Translations under genes and position numbers: made by a program | The notes under the pieces: model-generated | What the model saw: the letters and a program-made list of their open reading frames with translations, nothing else | Told to the model about the DNA's origin: nothing | The model's database searches: none | From: Candidatus Tectimicrobiota bacterium | GTDB taxonomy: Bacteria; JACPSX01 | Reading direction: 5' to 3' | Length of the DNA: 12,025 nt | NCBI GenBank assembly: GCA_016193065.1 | Contig: JACPSX010000085.1 | Location: forward strand, 1-12,025 | In this document: piece after piece, positions 8,646 to 12,025 of the stretch | How the letters are laid out: each line of letters starts with the position of its first letter | Numbering within the stretch: the stretch's first letter is position 1

Positions 8646-8705
8646 TGATATGATCACTTGGCGCGCGCCTGGGCCCTGCCGTAAACAGCAAAGGGTCGGG
8701 CGCGC
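8646..8705 (+). promoter_or_regulatory. hrcA-grpE spacer: extended -10 and GC hairpin
   Basis: TGATATGAT (8646-8654) matches an extended -10 (TGN plus TATGAT), with no acceptable -35 at normal spacing. Just after it, GCGCGCC (8663-8669) pairs with GGCGCGC (8699-8705) and CCCT (8674-8677) with AGGG (8692-8695), making a stable stem directly upstream of the grpE leader. It could be a secondary promoter with a structured leader, or an RNA processing site between hrcA and grpE. Confidence 0.3.
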
Positions 8706-8752
8706 ATCCGTGTTCAGAGGGGCCTGTGCCCCGGAAGGAGTCAGGCGCAGCG

Positions 8753-9394
8753 ATGACGCGAATACCGATTGAAACCGGAGACTCTTCAGAGGAAGAGGCG
8801 GTCCAGCAGGGTGTACAAGGGGGAGAGGAAATCCCGCGGGAAGGCGGCCGGGAGGAGATCCGAGCGGATTCGGGTGGGGAATCCCAGCCCCCCCCCGTGC
8901 TGGACGCGGAGGCAAGAATCCGCGCACTGGAAGCGGAAATCGCCAAAAAGTCCGAGGAGGGAAAACAGACCTTCGACCGTCTCCTGCGCCTGCACGCGGA
9001 ATTTGAAAATTACAAGAAACGCGTGTCTCGGGAGAAAGAAGAATTCTCCCGCTATGCACATGAGAGGGTGTTAAGAGAGTTTTTGCCCATTGTCGATAAC
9101 CTCTATCGAGCCCTGGAAGCGCTCAAGATGGGAGGAGAGCTTCCCGGCTTGATGACAGGTCTCGAATTGATCTTGCAGCAGATCAGGGAGGCGTTTCAAA
9201 AGCTGGGAGTTACGGAAATCAAAAGCTTAGGCGAGCCCTTTGACCCCACGGTGCATGAAGCCGTCATGCAGGTGGAGGCGAAGGGGCAAGAGGACGACGC
9301 GGTCGTGGATGAGTTGGAAAAGGGGTATCTTTTGCATGACCGGGTTCTACGGCCGGCCAAGGTGACCGTGTCTAAAAAACGTTCCGAGTCTTGA
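8753..9394 (+). CDS. grpE: Nucleotide exchange factor GrpE
   Basis: A complete 213-residue GrpE, which releases ADP from DnaK. Residues 1-50 are acidic and disordered-looking. About 52-110 form the long coiled coil, including FDRLLRLHAEFENYKKRVSREKEE. A four-helix dimer region follows (about 111-150). The C-terminal beta domain begins with the family signature GEPFDPTVHEAVMQV (160-174) and ends with GYLLHDRVLRPAKVTVS (191-207). The ATG at 8753 was chosen; it has GGAAGGAG 12 bases upstream, slightly far. A GTG at 8726 would add nine residues and has GAGGGG close by, so the start is not settled. Its partner gene dnaK does not follow; dnaJ comes next after 131 bases. Confidence 0.96.
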   Translation: MTRIPIETGDSSEEEAVQQGVQGGEEIPREGGREEIRADSGGESQPPPVLDAEARIRALEAEIAKKSEEGKQTFDRLLRLHAEFENYKKRVSREKEEFSRYAHERVLREFLPIVDNLYRALEALKMGGELPGLMTGLELILQQIREAFQKLGVTEIKSLGEPFDPTVHEAVMQVEAKGQEDDAVVDELEKGYLLHDRVLRPAKVTVSKKRSES

Positions 9395-9396
9395 GC

Positions 9397-9413
9397 CCCC
9401 GACGGCGGGGTTT
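9397..9413 (+). terminator. Weak terminator-like hairpin after grpE
   Basis: CCCCG (9397-9401) pairs with CGGGG (9406-9410) across a four-base loop, followed by only three Ts. It starts two bases after the grpE stop. It may attenuate rather than end transcription, letting some read-through reach dnaJ. The rest of the 131-base gap shows no ORF and no recognisable dnaK remnant. Confidence 0.4.
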
Positions 9414-9525
9414 CCTGGACCGTGAGGGCGGGGGCCGTGAAGGTCGCTGTGGCCGGGAAAGCTCTATGGGGTCGGTGTCGTAGGATCAAGCCGGGAATGG
9501 AGTGCAGCGCGTGGGTGGAGGAACC

Positions 9526-10638
9526 TTGAACAAACGGGATTACTACGAAGTTCTCGGGGTTGATCGGGATGCGAGCGAGGAGGAGATTAAAAAAGCCTTT
9601 CGCAAGCTCGCCCTGAAGCACCATCCCGATAAGAATCCCGGTGACAAGGAATCGGAAGAGAAATTTAAGGAGATCAACGAGGCTTACGAGGTCCTGCGGG
9701 ATCCCGAAAAGCGCTCCCGGTACGACCGGTTTGGACGCGCCGGCTCAGGTGCCGGAGGATTCGGCGAGGCGGGTTTCGGATTCGGGACGAGCTTCGGTGA
9801 CATCTTCGAAGATTTCTTTGGAGATTTTTTCGGCACGGCCGGCCGCCGCGGCCAGAGCAGAGCTCAGCGCGGGTTTGACCTGCGCTACAACCTGGAAATC
9901 TCTTTCCCGGAGGTAGCCACCGGAGTCGAAAGGACCATACGAGTTCCGCGCCGTGAGACGTGCCCGGCCTGTAAAGGAAAGAGGGGGAGAGGGGGCAAAG
10001 GGATCGAGACCTGTCCTACTTGCCAGGGCCGAGGCCAGGTGGGATATCAGCAGGGGTTCTTTACGATTTCCCGCACCTGCCCTCATTGCCATGGCGAGGG
10101 ACATCTTCTCAAGGACCCCTGTCCCGAGTGCCGGGGGGAGGGGAAGGTCAAACGGGAGCGCGAACTTTCTGTCAGAATACCCGCCGGTGTTGAAACCGGG
10201 ACCCGGCTCAGGGTGTCCGGGGAAGGGGAAGCGGGCAGCTTTGGTGGTCCTCCCGGGGATCTCTATGTGGACATCACGGTGGCTGACCATCCGATCTTCT
10301 CCAGGCAGGGAAACGATATTTTGTGCGAGATCCCGGTCAGCTTTCCGCAGGCCGCTCTGGGAGCGGATCTGGAAATTCCCACTCTGAAAGGAAAACAGGT
10401 CATTAAAATCCGTCCCGGAACTCAGAGCGCAGACCTCTACACGATCGAGAGGGCAGGTTTACCTGATTTGAGAGGACGGGGGATCGGGAACCAGATCGTG
10501 CGGATTCTGGTGGAAACACCGACGAACCTGACTGCCCGCCAGAAAGAACTCCTCCAGGAATTCGCCCGCCTGAGCGGTGAGAACCACCACCCTCTGCGGG
10601 CCGGCTTCCTCGGACGCGTCAAGAAAATATTTGGCTAA
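9526..10638 (+). CDS. dnaJ: Chaperone DnaJ
   Basis: A full-length 370-residue type I DnaJ (Hsp40), the co-chaperone that delivers substrates to DnaK and stimulates its ATPase. Order: J domain 4-67 with HPD at 33-35; Gly/Phe-rich region about 70-106 including [13 protein letters not shown]; zinc domain with four CxxC pairs (C146/149, C163/166, C185/188, C199/202); then the C-terminal substrate-binding domains. Three zinc repeats are standard CxxCxGxG; the first reads CPACKGKR, with Arg replacing the last Gly. The start is taken as TTG at 9526: the following [10 protein letters not shown] aligns with normal DnaJ N-termini, and GGAGG lies four bases upstream. GTG codons at 9502 and 9511 would add residues not expected for the family. 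It probably belongs to the CIRCE-controlled operon, though a separate promoter cannot be excluded. Confidence 0.97.
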   Translation: MNKRDYYEVLGVDRDASEEEIKKAFRKLALKHHPDKNPGDKESEEKFKEINEAYEVLRDPEKRSRYDRFGRAGSGAGGFGEAGFGFGTSFGDIFEDFFGDFFGTAGRRGQSRAQRGFDLRYNLEISFPEVATGVERTIRVPRRETCPACKGKRGRGGKGIETCPTCQGRGQVGYQQGFFTISRTCPHCHGEGHLLKDPCPECRGEGKVKRERELSVRIPAGVETGTRLRVSGEGEAGSFGGPPGDLYVDITVADHPIFSRQGNDILCEIPVSFPQAALGADLEIPTLKGKQVIKIRPGTQSADLYTIERAGLPDLRGRGIGNQIVRILVETPTNLTARQKELLQEFARLSGENHHPLRAGFLGRVKKIFG

Positions 10639-10640
10639 CG

Positions 10641-10663
10641 CGGACCCGGCCGCTCTCGGTCCG
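10641..10663. terminator. Possible bidirectional terminator between dnaJ and anmK
   Basis: CGGACC (10641-10646) and GGTCCG (10658-10663) form a perfect 6-bp stem in the 46-base gap between two convergent genes. The plus-strand tail is T/G-rich (TTGGTTGTT) rather than a clean T-run. The position favours termination, but the motif is weak. Confidence 0.45.
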
Positions 10664-10684
10664 GAGATTGGTTGTTGGGTGCGA

Positions 10685-11875
10685 TCAGGACAGGCGGCAG
10701 CGCAAGTTGTTCCCCGGGATTATGGCTCCCAGCCTCACGGGCCGGGACGCTCCGGTGACCCTGGGAAGATTCGCCGCGGACCCCGCCACGGTCTCGTGGG
10801 CCAGGACGGCGAAGATGACCGCTTCCAGGGCTTTGGCGGGGAACCCGAGGGCATCGCTTAGGACGACCGGAACCGGATCGAAACCCCGGGACAGCATCGA
10901 GACCAGCGTCCGGTTATAGGCCCCACCGCCTGCCAGGATGACCTGATCCAGGTCGTGGTGGGGAAGGATGAAGAGCCGGTAGTTGCGCAGGATCGATTCG
11001 GCGGTGAAAGCCGTGACAGTGGCCACCAGGTCATCGCCCTCAATCCCCTGCCCCTTGGCCGTGACCAGGATTTTTTCCGCCAGGCCGGGCCCGAAATCCT
11101 CCCTCCCCGTGGCCTTGGGGGGTGGTTTGGTGATAAAGGGGTGAGAGAGGAGCCCCTCCAGCATCTCCTCCTGGATCTTCCCCCGGGCGGCCCGCAGGCC
11201 GTCCACATCGAAGTGGTCCTTGCCGGCCGAGACCTCCTCAACGATCCGGTCGATCAGTAAATTGGCCGGTCCCGTATCAAAGCCGATCACTTGGGACAAG
11301 TCGCCTCCTTTCGGAAGCAGGGTGAGATTGCTGATCCCTCCCAGGTTGTGGACGGCGATGGATCGCCTCCAATCGCGAAACAGGAGATAATGGACATACG
11401 GGGCCAGGGGCGCCCCGATTCCTCCCGCCGCCATGTCCCGGCTGCGAAAGTCGGCGACAACGGTGATCCCCGTACGCTCCGCGATGACGGCGGGTTCCCC
11501 GACCTGGAGAGTGGAGGAGGTGTTGAAACCGCGGGCAGGATCCGGCGTGGGAATATGGAAGAGTGTCTGCCCGTGGCTGCCGATCAGATCGATCTCTTCC
11601 ATGGTCAGGCCCGCATGCTCCGTTACCTGGATGGCCGCCTCCGCAAAGGCCTCCCCCAGGTGAAAATTGAGCTGGCAGATCCGGTCGACGGTCCCGGCGT
11701 GAGGCTGGCAGGATTGGATGATCTCCCGCCGGAGACTGGCGTCGATCGGGTGAGTGATGTAGGCCCGGAGCTCCACCCGGGTTTTGGGCCCTTGTCCGGC
11801 AATCTCGACCAGGGCCGCATCGACGCCGTCGGCGGAGGTCCCGGACATGAGCCCGATGACTTTGTGGGTTTTCAT
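10685..11875 (-). CDS. anmK: Anhydro-N-acetylmuramic acid kinase
   Basis: A complete 396-residue AnmK, slightly longer than the E. coli enzyme (about 370). It opens 1,6-anhydro-MurNAc, released during wall turnover, and phosphorylates it to MurNAc-6-phosphate, part of cytoplasmic peptidoglycan recycling. ASKHA-fold kinase motifs: GLMSGTSADGVDAAL (8-22, phosphate loop), GSHGQTLFHIP (99-109), DFRSRDMAAGGIGAPLAP (142-159), HNLGGISNLT (176-185), and GFDTGPANLLID (198-209), where Asp200 is the expected catalytic base. A later VILAGGGAYNRTL contacts the nucleotide in relatives. The ATG at 11873-11875 has the SD AGGAGGG and a good promoter 30-60 bases upstream. It converges on dnaJ and appears to be transcribed alone. 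Its presence supports a Gram-negative host with wall recycling. Confidence 0.96.
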   Translation of the reverse strand: MKTHKVIGLMSGTSADGVDAALVEIAGQGPKTRVELRAYITHPIDASLRREIIQSCQPHAGTVDRICQLNFHLGEAFAEAAIQVTEHAGLTMEEIDLIGSHGQTLFHIPTPDPARGFNTSSTLQVGEPAVIAERTGITVVADFRSRDMAAGGIGAPLAPYVHYLLFRDWRRSIAVHNLGGISNLTLLPKGGDLSQVIGFDTGPANLLIDRIVEEVSAGKDHFDVDGLRAARGKIQEEMLEGLLSHPFITKPPPKATGREDFGPGLAEKILVTAKGQGIEGDDLVATVTAFTAESILRNYRLFILPHHDLDQVILAGGGAYNRTLVSMLSRGFDPVPVVLSDALGFPAKALEAVIFAVLAHETVAGSAANLPRVTGASRPVRLGAIIPGNNLRCRLS

Positions 11876-11907
11876 AGCCCTCCTGTTTTCCGGAGATGGG
11901 CTGCGCC

Positions 11908-11936
11908 ATTATGTCAAGCAGGATTGCGGACGTCAA
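11908..11936 (-). promoter_or_regulatory. anmK promoter
   Basis: On the minus strand TTGACG (11931-11936) lies 17 bp from CATAAT (11908-11913), each five of six to consensus. The start point would be near 11901, leaving a leader of about 25 bases before the ATG. A second TTGACA overlaps the -10 but has no matching partner. Positions 11937-12025 show no gene I can support. Confidence 0.7.
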
Positions 11937-12025
11937 GGAGCTGAGGAACCTTGCCCACCCCCAGTTCTCGCGAATCCATAGCAAGGGACTGTCTCCCGCC
12001 CTTCGCTCCACGCCTCTCGCAGCGG

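Noticed and set aside
8609-8654. TTGACG at 8609-8614 as -35 for TATGAT at 8649-8654
   Set aside because: The spacing is 34 bp, far from the 16-18 bp needed.
11277-12011. 244-codon minus-strand frame overlapping the anmK start
   Set aside because: It runs through the anmK promoter and is out of frame with conserved anmK coding sequence; product is Arg/Pro/Gly-rich shadow translation.

Overview
The window is a GC-rich, gene-dense bacterial chromosome segment. No transfer RNA, ribosomal RNA, insertion sequence, phage gene or CRISPR array is visible. The gene set suggests a Gram-negative bacterium: a PrkA/YeaH/SpoVR block with no other sporulation genes, an HrcA/CIRCE heat-shock locus, the peptidoglycan-recycling kinase AnmK, and a rhodanese plus persulfide-dioxygenase-like pair. 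A deltaproteobacterial (Desulfobacterota-like) or related lineage would fit, but this is inferred from gene content and not proven.

Layout, left to right. (1) Positions 1-1606, minus strand: an apparent sulfur operon read right to left from a good sigma-70-type promoter (1578-1606). It holds a two-domain thiosulfate sulfurtransferase, a 76-residue basic/acidic protein resembling half of a double-stranded-RNA-binding fold, and a metallo-beta-lactamase-fold protein cut by the left edge. (2) Positions about 1607-1866: a gene-free gap with a GC-rich, strongly self-complementary element that can form a three-way junction. (3) Positions 1867-6538, minus strand: prkA, yeaH and spoVR, with overlapping stop and start codons, so almost certainly co-translated. 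(4) Positions 6539-6871: the prkA leader and an uncertain small ORF. (5) Positions 6872-7372, minus strand: a Mut7-C family protein with two zinc-binding CxxC pairs. (6) Positions 7373-10638, plus strand: a divergent control region with a promoter and CIRCE operator, then hrcA, grpE and dnaJ. dnaK, usually found between grpE and dnaJ, is missing. (7) Positions 10685-11875, minus strand: anmK, convergent with dnaJ and driven by its own strong promoter.

The genes fall into separate stress or maintenance modules: sulfane-sulfur handling, the PrkA stationary-phase/stress kinase module, repressor-controlled chaperone genes, and cell-wall recycling. Most of the window is recognisable housekeeping. 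The least explained parts are the folded element at 1692-1824, the 76-residue protein in the sulfur operon, the rhodanese with a seemingly shortened catalytic loop, the missing dnaK, and the region between prkA and the Mut7-C gene. I see no clear evidence of an entirely new multi-gene system.
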